Of a DNA stretch of 64,000 nt, positions 35,887 to 44,046 are shown piece by piece. The stretch comes from Gordonia sputi NBRC 100414 (GTDB lineage: Bacteria; Actinomycetota; Actinomycetes; Mycobacteriales; Mycobacteriaceae): positions 1 through 64,000 of the forward strand of contig NZ_BAFC01000058.1 in assembly GCF_000248055.1 (NCBI RefSeq). The letters are read 5' to 3'. Numbering within the stretch: the first letter of the stretch is position 1; every line of letters begins with the position of its first letter. Under the pieces are notes generated by a model. The model worked only from the letters and a program-made list of their open reading frames with translations. It made no database searches and had not been told where the DNA came from. A program made the translations under genes and the position numbers.

Positions 35887-36849
35887 TTAGCCGGTGGGGC
35901 CGCCGCTCTCCGGCTTCTGGCCGCCCGCCGCGGAGGCATCTGCGCGCGCGCCGGAGGAGGTCGTCGTCGACGATGCGGTGGCCCGCGGTGTCGTCGCCTT
36001 TTGGGCAGGCGCGGTTCGACGCACAGGCCGCGGCCGTCCTGGGCGCGGGCTGGTGTCGCGGTGCGAGTACGCCAACCAGATGACGAGTGCGACGACGAGC
36101 AGGCACACGACCACGAGGAGCCACGTCCACCCGGTGAACGCCGCGGTCGCGGGGTCGGGGTAGGTCGCGTCGGCGATGAACTCGGTGACCTTGCCCGGTT
36201 CGGGCGTCCACGTGACGGAGGTCTCCGAATCCTGCTTCGGGACGTTGCTCGCGGTGATCGGACCCGCGAACGCCAGGGTGAACTTCAGGTAGTCGCGTTC
36301 GTCGAGTCCGTTGAGATCGGCGCTGCCGCGAAAGCGGACGACGTCGCCGCTGCGCTTGGCGTTCAATTCCATCGTCATCGACGTGTCGCCGAACGCGTTG
36401 GCGACGATGTCTCCGAGCTGACTGAGCTGACCGGCGGTCAGATCGGAGAATGTCGCCCTGGTACCGACCCGGCTCGCGCCCTGCCCTGTCGCTCCGGGCT
36501 GTGCGGCCGTGGACGAGGCGCCCGTGGAGGGGGCGCCCGCAGAAGCAGAAGCGGACGGGTTCGCCGAATCACCGCCCTGGCCGGTGCGCGGGCCCTCGCG
36601 GTAGTCGGAGGTCGACACGTTGTTGTGCATCGACTCGGGAATGTCGAGTCGCGGCGCGCCGCTGGGATTGTCGGGGGCGGTCGCGACGATGATCGTGCCG
36701 GCATACCGGTCGCCGACAGTTGTCGAGCGGGTCAGGCAACCCGACAGCAGCGGCATTGCCGTGAGCAGGATCAACAGCGACGCAATCGTGGTTCGCACGG
36801 TACGTCGGCTCGTCGGATCGGTGGGGCGTCGCGTGGTAGCCGGTTGCAC
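35887..36849 (-). CDS. lppM: Lipoprotein LppM (DUF3153 type)
   Basis: 320-aa envelope protein. Signal peptide with lipobox (LTAMPLLSGC), an outer domain containing DRYAGTIIVATAPDNPSGAPRLDIP and a Ser/Ala/Gly-rich low-complexity insert (about 105-140), then one C-terminal transmembrane helix (TGWTWLLVVVCLLVVALVIWLAYS) and a basic Pro/Arg/Thr cytoplasmic tail. The M. tuberculosis counterpart (Rv2171) affects phagosome handling and binds PIM-like lipids. GTG 36849 is the first codon that leaves a proper signal peptide. It lies 35 bp after the FAD oxidoreductase gene and probably shares its operon. Confidence 0.88.
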   Translation of the reverse strand: MQPATTRRPTDPTSRRTVRTTIASLLILLTAMPLLSGCLTRSTTVGDRYAGTIIVATAPDNPSGAPRLDIPESMHNNVSTSDYREGPRTGQGGDSANPSASASAGAPSTGASSTAAQPGATGQGASRVGTRATFSDLTAGQLSQLGDIVANAFGDTSMTMELNAKRSGDVVRFRGSADLNGLDERDYLKFTLAFAGPITASNVPKQDSETSVTWTPEPGKVTEFIADATYPDPATAAFTGWTWLLVVVCLLVVALVIWLAYSHRDTSPRPGRPRPVRRTAPAQKATTPRATASSTTTSSGARADASAAGGQKPESGGPTG

Positions 36850-36884
36850 GTGCTCATCGTGCCAGATGAAGTTGTGTCGGACTG

Positions 36885-38513
36885 TCAGTGCCGCCGCCGA
36901 CTCGCCGCGATCGCGAGCTGTCCTGCGATCCGTCCGCTGGCACCGGTCACCCCGCCTCCGGGATGCGTCGACGCCCCGGCGAGGAAGAGTCCGGCGGCGC
37001 CGGGTATCCGATGCCCGGCGAGGTCGGCGTGCGGCCGATAGGTGAACATCTGATCGATCGTCATCTCGACGTGCATGATGTTGCCGCCGACCAACCCGAG
37101 CTCCGATTCCAGATCGGCGGGCGTCTGGACGTAACGGTGGTCGACCGACGCGCTGAATCCCGGCGCATGGCGATCGACTTCGGCCAGGATCTCGTCCGCG
37201 GCGACCGAGCCCGACGTCGACCACTGGCCGTCACGCAGCTGTCGCGGGTGCCACTGCGACCACACCGTGATCGAATGCCGTTGTGCGGGAGCAAGTGTCG
37301 GATCGATCGCCGAGAAACTCATCACGACGCACGGTGGGCGTGGTGGTAACTCGCCGACTGTGGCCGCGGTATACGCGCGACGAAGCTGCGCGCGGTCGGT
37401 GACGAGAAGTCCCAGCGCCGAATGCACGCCGTGCGGCGGGAGGTCCGACGGCAGGTCGCGGTAGGCGGGCAGGGCGCGCGTGCCGAGCCGGACCGCCATC
37501 CCGATACCGGAGCCGATATCGATCTCGCGACGCCATCGGTCGATCTCCGCTGGTGGAACGGCTCGCCCGGCGTCGAGCATGTCGAGTGTCGCGAAGATGT
37601 GGCAGGCGGCGATCACCTGACGGGTGCAGTGGCTGTCCCCGTCGGTCTGCACGCACCAATGATCGCCACACCTGCTGATCGACGTCGCGGGCGATCCGGT
37701 GAGCACCTGCGCGCCGTCGGCGTCGAGCCGGTGCATAAGGGATTCGGTGAGCGCGCCGCTGCCGCCGACGGCCCTGCCAGGGGGAATCCGGTGCATGAGC
37801 GCTGCGAACCCGACCATGGGTGCGGTTCCCGGCGCGTTCATGGGCGGACCCGATTGCGCGCCGAACCACGCGAGAGCCGCTTTGAGTCGTTCGGAGGTGA
37901 ACCAGCGATCGAGAAGGGCGTCGCCGGACATCATCAGTTCCTGGGTCGCCGACATGAGCGACCCCGCACGTCGACCGATGAACCCGGTGCGCGCGGTGTG
38001 GGCGGTGTGGCCGATGCCGGCGAATGCTCGTCCGAAGCGGGGGAGTGTCGCCGGGGAGTTGAACGCATCGAGCACAGCCCGTGACCGCGGTCCCCACACG
38101 CCGACGAATCGTCGGTAGGCGTCCGCGTCGGCGTCTGAGCACGCGGCGGCGATCGACGCGCAGGTCGCGTCGAGGTCGGTGCGGAACACCAGCGGTGGTC
38201 CGTCCTGCGTCGCGGGTGCGAAACCCCAAGGGTCGCAGTCGATATAGCGCAGCCCGTGGGCGGAGAGATCGAGCTCGTCGATGATCGGGGAGTGTCGGAT
38301 CATCAGATGCGCCGACGACCCGCGGTCGACGCGATAGCCCGGAAAACGTTCGACGGTCGAGACGGCACCGCCCGGAATGTCGTCGCGTTCGACGACGAGA
38401 ACCGAACGTCCCGCGCGGGCGAGGTAGGCGGCCGCGATGAGGCCGTTGTGACCCGCGCCGACGACAACGGCATCGTGCCGGGGCTGGTGGCCGGAGCGGG
38501 TCAAGCGGCTCAC
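36885..38513 (-). CDS. FAD-dependent oxidoreductase, phytoene-desaturase (CrtI/PYROXD2) family
   Basis: 542-aa flavoprotein with N-terminal Rossmann motif DAVVVGAGHNGLIAAAYLARAGRSVLVVE. The C-terminal FAD-binding part contains GLFLAGASTHPGGGVTGASGRIAGQLA, diagnostic of the CrtI/NdpA family. Substrate is unknown; no crtB or other carotenoid gene is in this window, so carotenoid desaturation should not be assumed. GTG 38513 overlaps the upstream GNAT stop (GTGA); the open frame above this to 39050 is antisense noise. Confidence 0.88.
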   Translation of the reverse strand: MSRLTRSGHQPRHDAVVVGAGHNGLIAAAYLARAGRSVLVVERDDIPGGAVSTVERFPGYRVDRGSSAHLMIRHSPIIDELDLSAHGLRYIDCDPWGFAPATQDGPPLVFRTDLDATCASIAAACSDADADAYRRFVGVWGPRSRAVLDAFNSPATLPRFGRAFAGIGHTAHTARTGFIGRRAGSLMSATQELMMSGDALLDRWFTSERLKAALAWFGAQSGPPMNAPGTAPMVGFAALMHRIPPGRAVGGSGALTESLMHRLDADGAQVLTGSPATSISRCGDHWCVQTDGDSHCTRQVIAACHIFATLDMLDAGRAVPPAEIDRWRREIDIGSGIGMAVRLGTRALPAYRDLPSDLPPHGVHSALGLLVTDRAQLRRAYTAATVGELPPRPPCVVMSFSAIDPTLAPAQRHSITVWSQWHPRQLRDGQWSTSGSVAADEILAEVDRHAPGFSASVDHRYVQTPADLESELGLVGGNIMHVEMTIDQMFTYRPHADLAGHRIPGAAGLFLAGASTHPGGGVTGASGRIAGQLAIAASRRRH

Positions 38514-39199
38514 CGCGCCGCTGCTGGTGGTGGTGTGCGTGGTGTGCCCACGATCGGTTCCGGCGCGGCGTCGAGCGGGAGTCGTCGACCGAGGAAGGCG
38601 AAGGGACGTGGGTCGCCGGTGAAGGTGAAGTGCCGCAGCACGTCGTCGAAACCCATCCTGCGATAGAGCGACCACGCCCGATTCTGTTCGGCGGGAATCT
38701 CCGGGGTGGACAGCACGACGTGGTCTTCTTCGCGGTCGCTCAGCAGCGCGGTCAGCAACCACTCGCCGATGCCGTGGCCCTGGGCGGTCGGGTGAACGTG
38801 CAGCTCGGTGAGTTCGAAGTAGTTCGTGGCGACGCGCTCGATGGTCTCGCGGCTGCAACCCGAGAGTCGGAGTCCTGTTCTGAGCTGGTGATTCCACCAC
38901 TGGTCGTCGGCACCGCGATAGCCGTAGGCGATGCCGACCATGATCTCGTGTCCCGACGGCGAGACCGGAGGGCCGATGAGTCGACGCTGTGCGTCGGGGT
39001 CGAGACGGAGGTCGGGGGGAACGGCCGTCAGCGCGGCGTATGCGGTCCACCCGCGACGGGCGATGTGCTCACGCCAGAGCGGAACCCGGTGGTGTTCGGT
39101 ACCGCGTGGGTAGTCCATCGCGGTCACGTAGACGTTCAGGGCAGCGTCGAGCCAGGCCGGGGCGTCTTGCCCGGTCAACCGAACGAGTCGGGTCGCCAA
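38510..39199 (-). CDS. GNAT-family N-acetyltransferase (Rv2170-like)
   Basis: GCN5-related acetyltransferase, 229 aa from TTG 39199, which has an AGGAAGGA site 12 nt upstream. The frame is open to GTG 39334, so a 274-aa form is possible. The acetyl-CoA motif is ELHVHPTAQGHGIGEWLLTALL, with NRAWSLYRRMGFDDVLRHFTF near the end. In M. tuberculosis Rv2170 has been linked to acetylation of isocitrate lyase and isoniazid; transfer of that role is inference. Coupled by GTGA to the FAD oxidoreductase. Confidence 0.82.
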   Translation of the reverse strand: MATRLVRLTGQDAPAWLDAALNVYVTAMDYPRGTEHHRVPLWREHIARRGWTAYAALTAVPPDLRLDPDAQRRLIGPPVSPSGHEIMVGIAYGYRGADDQWWNHQLRTGLRLSGCSRETIERVATNYFELTELHVHPTAQGHGIGEWLLTALLSDREEDHVVLSTPEIPAEQNRAWSLYRRMGFDDVLRHFTFTGDPRPFAFLGRRLPLDAAPEPIVGTPRTPPPAAAR

Positions 39200-39370
39200 C
39201 TGCTCGTCGTCCTTCCTTCCGCACCGATCCTTCCGCACCAAGCCGCGCGTCGAGTTCGTGGCAGGCCGCGGCCGATCGGGAATGTCGGTACCGAGTTCTA
39301 CGCTTCTGCTGTCTGGATCGGGCCACATCTCCACTTGAAGAGTGTCGCCGTTCTAGCTATATTGAATATG

Positions 39371-39386
39371 TCGAACGGGTGTTCGA
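39371..39386 (+). promoter_or_regulatory. Perfect LexA/SOS box upstream of HEPN gene
   Basis: TCGAAC-GGGT-GTTCGA, matching all 12 fixed positions of the mycobacterial SOS box. Adjacent AT-rich sequence (TATATT at 39358-39363) could be a -10 element. It lies between the divergent GNAT gene and the HEPN gene, 150 bp before the latter's ATG; the HEPN gene is the likelier target. Confidence 0.78.
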
Positions 39387-39536
39387 TGAACGTGCCTCCG
39401 CAAGCCGTTCTGCTTCACCCACGACAGTCTGGGCGGTCCGGCGACGGACGAGGGAAGCGTGCATCGTCGGACCGCACCGGGACTCGGTCACATGCCCGGT
39501 TCGTTCGAGAAGGCGCAACACCGAAGGGGGCGCGAC

Positions 39537-40055
39537 ATGGCAGTCAACAGGCCGACGCGCGGCACAGTGCGTCACGCACGGCGAGGTGCGGTGGTGCGTC
39601 CAGAGATCGACCCCGTGGTCGTCGTCCGCGCTCGTGACCTCCTCGAACGCGCGGAGATCCTGGCGGAGAACGCCGACGGTGTGCCAGACGACGCCGAGCG
39701 CTTCCGTCAGTACTACCTCGCGGCACTGCGCGCGGCGGGTGCCGCGCTCGCGGTGTATGAACCGCCGACCAAGCGTGTTTCCCGACGTGTATCGCCGAAT
39801 GCATGGTCGCGCATCTCGTCGGCTGTTCCTGATCTCGCCGAGTTCGCCGAGGCATTTGCTCGCCTGTCGGCTGTTCGTATGGAGATCGAGTCCGGTTTGC
39901 GCCGCTCGGTCGAGGGCTCGGCGGTCGCCGCGCTCCGTTCCCGCGTGATGTCGTTCCTCGACGCCGTCGAGGACATCATCGTCGGCTACGAACAGGGAAA
40001 GCTCGCGCACCAGTCGATCGACCGGTCCGACTACGGCTACGACCACATCGCCTGA
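39537..40055 (+). CDS. SAV_6107-family HEPN domain protein
   Basis: 172-aa helical protein. Residues about 28-60 (VRARDLLERAEILAENADGVPDDAERFRQYYLAALRAAGAAL) and the C-terminal half (AWSRISSAVPDLAEFAEAFARLSAVRMEIESGL, FLDAVEDIIVGYEQG) fit the actinobacterial SAV_6107 HEPN family. HEPN proteins are often RNases or toxin/repair factors, but the R-x4-6-H RNase motif is not obvious here. ATG 39537 has AAGGGGG upstream. A perfect SOS box suggests DNA-damage induction. Confidence 0.82.
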   Translation: MAVNRPTRGTVRHARRGAVVRPEIDPVVVVRARDLLERAEILAENADGVPDDAERFRQYYLAALRAAGAALAVYEPPTKRVSRRVSPNAWSRISSAVPDLAEFAEAFARLSAVRMEIESGLRRSVEGSAVAALRSRVMSFLDAVEDIIVGYEQGKLAHQSIDRSDYGYDHIA

Positions 40056-40076
40056 GAACACATCGCCTGAGACCGC

Positions 40077-40100
40077 GGCGCGTGACTCACACCACGCGCC
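40077..40100 (+). terminator. Hairpin after the HEPN gene
   Basis: GGCGCGTG and CACGCGCC form an 8-bp stem with an 8-nt loop, 21 bp after the stop. Just before it a 15-bp unit containing ACATCGCCTGAGA is duplicated in tandem over the stop codon (40043-40072). The rest of the 281-bp gap to the next gene shows nothing clear. Confidence 0.6.
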
Positions 40101-40336
40101 GACCGGCGGCCGGAGGCTTCTGTGGGCTCGCCAGGCGGTTTCGCTCGGCGTGACCCTTGGTCTCAATTTGTGTCTATTGGCGTACTTGAGGTGACCGTCG
40201 GATGGTTATGGTGGTCGCGCTTGCGATCACCTCGTATCATGGAAGCTGTAAGCCGCGAACACATGTCACGAGACGGGCGTCCGCGGTCGCCACAATCTCG
40301 TTGAAGTGTGAATCGGCAACGTAGTAAGGAGGGTCG

Positions 40337-40726
40337 GTGCCACTCTCGGAGCACGAGCAGCGCATGCTCGAACAAATCGAAAGTGCTCTATACGCCGAGG
40401 ACCCGAAGTTCGCGTCCAGCGTGAAGCGTCGACGGCTGGGCCGATCGTCGGGTCGTCGTCGTCTTCAGGCGGCGGCGATCTTTGTCGTCGGTCTTGTGCT
40501 GCTCATCGTCGGTCCTCTGGTGGGTCTGAGCATCGCCGGCCTTCCCGTCGTCAGTCTGATCGGGTTTCTTGTCATGTTCGGCGCAGGTCTTCTTGCTCTC
40601 TGGGGTGGCGGACGTTCGGCTCCCGAGGGTTCGGCACCCGCCGACACCGCCCGTCCGGCAGGCAACAAGCGTAAGTTCACCGAGCGCATGGAAGAACGGT
40701 TCAACCGCCGCTTCGACCAGGAGTGA
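40337..40726 (+). CDS. DUF3040 membrane protein (Rv2169c-like)
   Basis: 129-aa protein. The N-terminal signature PLSEHEQRMLEQIESALYAEDPKFASSV is characteristic of DUF3040, followed by a basic stretch and two transmembrane helices (about 45-65 and 69-90), then a hydrophilic tail ending RMEERFNRRFDQE. Found just upstream of mraZ in many actinobacteria; function unknown, envelope or division link inferred from position. GTG 40337 has AAGGAGG upstream. Confidence 0.9.
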   Translation: MPLSEHEQRMLEQIESALYAEDPKFASSVKRRRLGRSSGRRRLQAAAIFVVGLVLLIVGPLVGLSIAGLPVVSLIGFLVMFGAGLLALWGGGRSAPEGSAPADTARPAGNKRKFTERMEERFNRRFDQE

Positions 40727-40931
40727 CCGAGCCGCCTGACTGATCAGGCGCCTCACTCTTCTCGGCCTCATCGCCTCCGCGGTGCTCGAGAGTCAGGCCT
40801 GGCCGCCCCCCGCGGCCACATGTGTGCCGTATCTCAAGGTTGGTGTGCTGCAGCACCCACGGCATTCGACAAGACACTTCTTCGAGTCCACCACCGCCCG
40901 CCGAGCCGTACCGCAGGCCCACTTCTCAGAT

Positions 40932-40970
40932 CAGCAGGGCAACACATCGCACCGATGTGTTGCCCTGCTG
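40932..40970 (+). terminator. Strong 18-bp hairpin downstream of DUF3040 gene
   Basis: CAGCAGGGCAACACATCG and its exact complement separated by 3 nt (CAC). It lies 205 bp beyond the DUF3040 stop. No T-run follows. It would isolate the dcw operon from upstream transcription, and the symmetry means it can work in both directions. Confidence 0.78.
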
Positions 40971-41041
40971 TCGTATGTCGTGGCTGTCTCATTGCCGGGG
41001 TTCTCTGGATCCCACACAGGGCTGCCGCGCGCCGATCCACA

Positions 41042-41129
41042 CCCTGGTTCCCACCCCGCCCCGCTGGTTTCCCCACGACGCCCCACCCTGGCTCCCCACA
41101 CCGCCCCACCGGTCGCCCCACAACGCCCC
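41042..41129 (-). other. Array of C-runs (potential G-quadruplexes on the minus strand)
   Basis: At least nine runs of 3-4 C separated by 1-9 nt, many as GCCCCAC. On the minus strand two windows (41042-41062 and 41071-41097) meet the G3+-N1-7 rule for a G-quadruplex. It lies about 160 bp upstream of the mraZ promoter, on the template strand for dcw transcription. Confidence 0.6.
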
Positions 41130-41288
41130 ACGGGCGCGACAAATCGGCTCCCATCAGTCACTTTGGTGCCGTTGTGCCCTTCTGGACACACCTGTGGACG
41201 CCTAGGACACGCGGCAGGTCACGACATTCACCACCACATTTCTCGTAGCTGACCTGCATCAACAGTTGTCCGCGCCGACTTCGGGGGG

Positions 41289-41325
41289 TGGAAGGGGTGG
41301 AAAGTGGTGGAAAGTGGGGTACTGT
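41289..41325 (+). promoter_or_regulatory. MraZ-type operator repeats and -10 of the dcw promoter
   Basis: Three head-to-tail repeats, TGGAAGGGG then TGGAAAGTGG twice (41289-41317), spaced 9-10 bp, or one helical turn. They contain AAAGTGG, like the AAAGTG[T/G] boxes bound by Mycoplasma MraZ. TACTGT (41320-41325) follows as a -10 hexamer. MraZ probably autoregulates here by covering the -35 region. Confidence 0.68.
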
Positions 41326-41382
41326 GGCAGCACTGGGTGAGACGGACCGGAACGGATCGCCCAGGGGGCAGGAGGTGTCGAC

Positions 41383-41826
41383 ATGTCGTCCGTTCGATTT
41401 GTCGGCACCTACACACCCAAGTTGGACGACAAAGGGCGACTGACGTTGCCCGCCAAGTTCCGCGACGCACTGGCAGGAGGCGTGATGGTCACAAAAGGCC
41501 AAGACCACAGTCTGTCGGTGTTCCGAGCCGAGGAGTTCGACGAGATCGCCGCCCGCATCGTGGAGGCATCCCGTAACGATCCGCAGGCGCGGGCCTTCCA
41601 GCGCTACTTCTTCGCCAGCACAGAGGAGCAGCGTCCGGACGGGCAGGGTCGGATCAGCTTGTCTCCCGATCATCGGGAGTACGCGGAGCTGACCAAGGAG
41701 TGCGTGGTGTTCGGCAGTTTCGATCACCTCGAGATCTGGGACGCGCAGAAGTGGCGCGAGTACCAGAACGAGCACGAGGAGAACTTCTCGGCAGCCAACT
41801 CGGCCGCACTGAACGCGGTCTTGTAG
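41383..41826 (+). CDS. mraZ: Transcriptional regulator MraZ
   Basis: 147-aa AbrB-like (double SpoVT/AbrB fold) DNA-binding protein at the head of the dcw cluster. Both signature repeats are present: [25 protein letters not shown] near the N terminus and [18 protein letters not shown] about residue 85. ATG 41383 follows a near-perfect CAGGAGGTG ribosome site. It forms a ring oligomer that binds repeats in its own promoter, and in many species represses dcw genes. Confidence 0.96.
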   Translation: MSSVRFVGTYTPKLDDKGRLTLPAKFRDALAGGVMVTKGQDHSLSVFRAEEFDEIAARIVEASRNDPQARAFQRYFFASTEEQRPDGQGRISLSPDHREYAELTKECVVFGSFDHLEIWDAQKWREYQNEHEENFSAANSAALNAVL

Positions 41827-41843
41827 CCGAGGAATGGCACACG

Positions 41844-42146
41844 ATGGACAGGGCTTCGGGTGGATCGAGGCCCCGGTCCGGAACGACCCTGGCGTACTTC
41901 CCCAACGCCAGGTGCGCGACCGGACCGGGACCCCGCTTCACCCGGCGAGACAACCCGACACAGCCTGCGACGCACGGCATTCGTATGTGCGTCGGTCGCA
42001 GTCACGGCAGGGGCAACCCCGGCACCGTGACGCATGGCGAGCCCGATCGGGGCAACCAGCGTCTGTGTCAGGGATTCGAGATGAGTGTGCGTGGCCGCAA
42101 CGGGTCGGGGCGTGCAGACAGCACGCGTCGGGAGGTGATTCGGTGA
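41844..42146 (+). CDS. Possible small conserved ORF between mraZ and rsmH
   Basis: 100-codon frame starting at ATG 41844 and ending with a TGA that overlaps the rsmH GTG (GTGA), in a different frame from rsmH. It encodes an Arg/Gly-rich product containing [15 protein letters not shown] recall a near-identical TLAYFPNAR in the annotated N-terminal extension of M. tuberculosis RsmH, so the peptide seems conserved although its frame relation differs. There is a GAGGAA site 11 nt upstream. The function, if any, could be a leader peptide giving coupled translation of rsmH. Confidence 0.42.
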   Translation: MDRASGGSRPRSGTTLAYFPNARCATGPGPRFTRRDNPTQPATHGIRMCVGRSHGRGNPGTVTHGEPDRGNQRLCQGFEMSVRGRNGSGRADSTRREVIR

Positions 42147-43153
42147 ACGCGCCACACGACGGCGAACGTCGTTCCGGAGAATTCGGCCACGTGCCCGTCA
42201 TGGCACGGCGGATCACCGAACTTCTCGCGCCGGCATTGACGGCTACCGGTGACGACCTCTCGGATGCCGAGCGTCCGGTGTTCGTCGATGCGACATTGGG
42301 AGCGGGCGGCCACAGCGAACTGATCCTCACCGAATTCGACGACGCACGCGTCATCGGCATCGACCGTGACGAGTCAGCGTTGAACATCGCGCGCGATCGC
42401 CTCGCTCGTTTCGGCGACCGGATCTCGTTTCACCAGTCTCGATTCGACGGCATCGACGACGTTCTCGCGGCCGCAGGCGTCGACCACATCGACGGTGCGC
42501 TCTTCGATCTCGGTGTGTCGTCGATGCAACTCGACCGCGCCGATCGCGGATTCGCCTACGGCGTCGACGCCCCGCTGGACATGCGGATGAATCCGGACGA
42601 CGACCTGACCGCGGCGGACGTGCTCAACACGTATTCGCACGGCGACCTCGCGCGCGTGCTGTCGGACTACGGCGAAGAACGCTTCGCGGGCAAGATTGCA
42701 TCCGCCGTTCTGCGGGCCCGTGAGACCGAACCCTTCACCACGAGTGGGCGGCTCGTCGAATTGCTTTATGCCGCAATCCCTGCGGCCACACGTCGGACGG
42801 GTGGGCATCCCGCGAAACGCACGTTCCAGGCATTGCGGATCGAGGTGAACCACGAACTCGACGCCCTGCGCCTGGCGTTGCCTGCGGCACTCGATGCGCT
42901 ATCGGTGGGTGGACGTGTGGTGGTGATGAGCTACCAGTCGCTCGAAGACCGAATCGTCAAGCGTGAGTTCGCGTCTCGCACCACCTCGACGTCGCCTCCC
43001 GGCCTTCCGGTCGAACTGCCCGGAACCGCACCGCAATTCAAGCTCATCACCCGAGGTGCCGAGCAGGCTGGCGAGGCCGAGCTCGCCGAGAATCCGAGGT
43101 CGGCCCCGGTCAGGGTCCGCGCCATCGAACGTGTCGAGAGGAATCGGTCATGA
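42143..43153 (+). CDS. rsmH: 16S rRNA (cytosine1402-N4)-methyltransferase
   Basis: SAM-dependent methyltransferase acting on 16S rRNA C1402; 336 aa. Motif I is [16 protein letters not shown], then [46 protein letters not shown]-like [10 protein letters not shown] and [18 protein letters not shown]. Start GTG 42143 has an excellent GGGAGGTGATT ribosome site; the frame open further upstream to 41834 is not RsmH-like. It overlaps ftsL by ATGA. Confidence 0.96.
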   Translation: MNAPHDGERRSGEFGHVPVMARRITELLAPALTATGDDLSDAERPVFVDATLGAGGHSELILTEFDDARVIGIDRDESALNIARDRLARFGDRISFHQSRFDGIDDVLAAAGVDHIDGALFDLGVSSMQLDRADRGFAYGVDAPLDMRMNPDDDLTAADVLNTYSHGDLARVLSDYGEERFAGKIASAVLRARETEPFTTSGRLVELLYAAIPAATRRTGGHPAKRTFQALRIEVNHELDALRLALPAALDALSVGGRVVVMSYQSLEDRIVKREFASRTTSTSPPGLPVELPGTAPQFKLITRGAEQAGEAELAENPRSAPVRVRAIERVERNRS

Positions 43154-44025
43154 CAGTGCTCGACGACCGCACCGTCGCCGACAGTGCAGGTGCTGGTACC
43201 GCAACGCCAACCCGTCGTCCACGCCGGGAGAATCTCGAATCGGAGCGAGCCAACCGCTCGCGGGCGGCGCAGCGCGCGCTCGACCGGCGTCGCAATCGCG
43301 TTGTGGCGCAGGGTTCTACGTCGACGCGCGGTGGGCTCGATTCGGGCGTACGACAGGGCTCGTTGTTCAGTCGTGCACGGTCGGTTCCGTTCGTGGTGCC
43401 CGTCCTCGCTCTGCTTGTCGTCGGTTTGGGGTTGAGCCTGTGGTTGTCGACGAAGGCTGCTCAGGATTCTTACCGACTCGGAATCGAGCGCAAGGCCAAT
43501 CAGTCGCTCGTCGACCGCCGTGACAGTCTCAAGCGCAGCTACGAGTCGGGCGACTCTGCGCCCGAATTGTCCGACAAGGCAGCGAAATTGGGAATGATCC
43601 CGGTTCAGAATCCAGCCCGGATGGTGGTCGGCGCCAACGGCAAGCCCAAGGTGCTCGGCGATCCCGAACCCGCGTCCGGCAAGCCGATGGGGACGATCAA
43701 CCCCGACGACAAGCCCGATCCCACCAGCAAGATCGACAAGAGCAAGGTCAGCGATTCGATGGGTCTCGGGGGCGCAGGCGCTTCGGACTCGAATGCCACT
43801 TCGTCTGCTGATACGAACTCCTCCGGCTCAACCAATTCGCCAGCGCCGAACCAGAATACGACTCCCGGGCAGAACACTGCGCCGACCCAGAACCAGAGTG
43901 CCAACGCTCACGCACGCGCCGATGCTCCGGCGCCGGGAGCCGCTGCCGCGCCCAATCCGAATGTCGCGCCCACGGCTCAGACGAATGGCAACCCGCCGAG
44001 CGCAAATTCGGCGGGAGCCCGCTAG
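43150..44025 (+). CDS. ftsL: Cell division protein FtsL (long actinobacterial form)
   Basis: Bitopic divisome protein of 291 aa. A basic cytoplasmic region (about 1-75), one transmembrane helix ([22 protein letters not shown], about 79-100), and a coiled-coil-like outer segment ([30 protein letters not shown]). It is extended by ~150 residues rich in Asn, Pro, Ser, Thr and Ala, probably disordered. Classic FtsL is about 100-120 aa; long tails occur in mycobacteria. ATG 43150 overlaps the rsmH stop. It should bind FtsQ and FtsI/FtsW. Confidence 0.88.
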   Translation: MTVLDDRTVADSAGAGTATPTRRPRRENLESERANRSRAAQRALDRRRNRVVAQGSTSTRGGLDSGVRQGSLFSRARSVPFVVPVLALLVVGLGLSLWLSTKAAQDSYRLGIERKANQSLVDRRDSLKRSYESGDSAPELSDKAAKLGMIPVQNPARMVVGANGKPKVLGDPEPASGKPMGTINPDDKPDPTSKIDKSKVSDSMGLGGAGASDSNATSSADTNSSGSTNSPAPNQNTTPGQNTAPTQNQSANAHARADAPAPGAAAAPNPNVAPTAQTNGNPPSANSAGAR

Positions 44026-44046
44026 GGCGGTGGACAATTGACAACC

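Larger units (their letters stand above)
40727..41286 (+). other. Gene-free stretch between DUF3040 gene and mraZ promoter
   Basis: About 560 bp without a convincing gene. All frames that stay open are low-complexity Pro/His/Thr- or Arg-rich readings of C-rich DNA. The stretch holds a strong hairpin (40932-40970) and a C-run array (41042-41129) described separately. In M. tuberculosis this place is occupied by an insertion sequence. Confidence 0.7.

Noticed and set aside
36885..38513. Oxidoreductase considered as phytoene desaturase of a carotenoid cluster
   Set aside because: No crtB, crtE-specific partner or other carotenoid gene is adjacent; idsA is 2 kb away in another operon, so only the family name is used.
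40782..41252. Several 70-150-codon plus-strand frames before mraZ
   Set aside because: They read through a hairpin and C-run array, differ in all three frames and have no ribosome site or recognisable domain.
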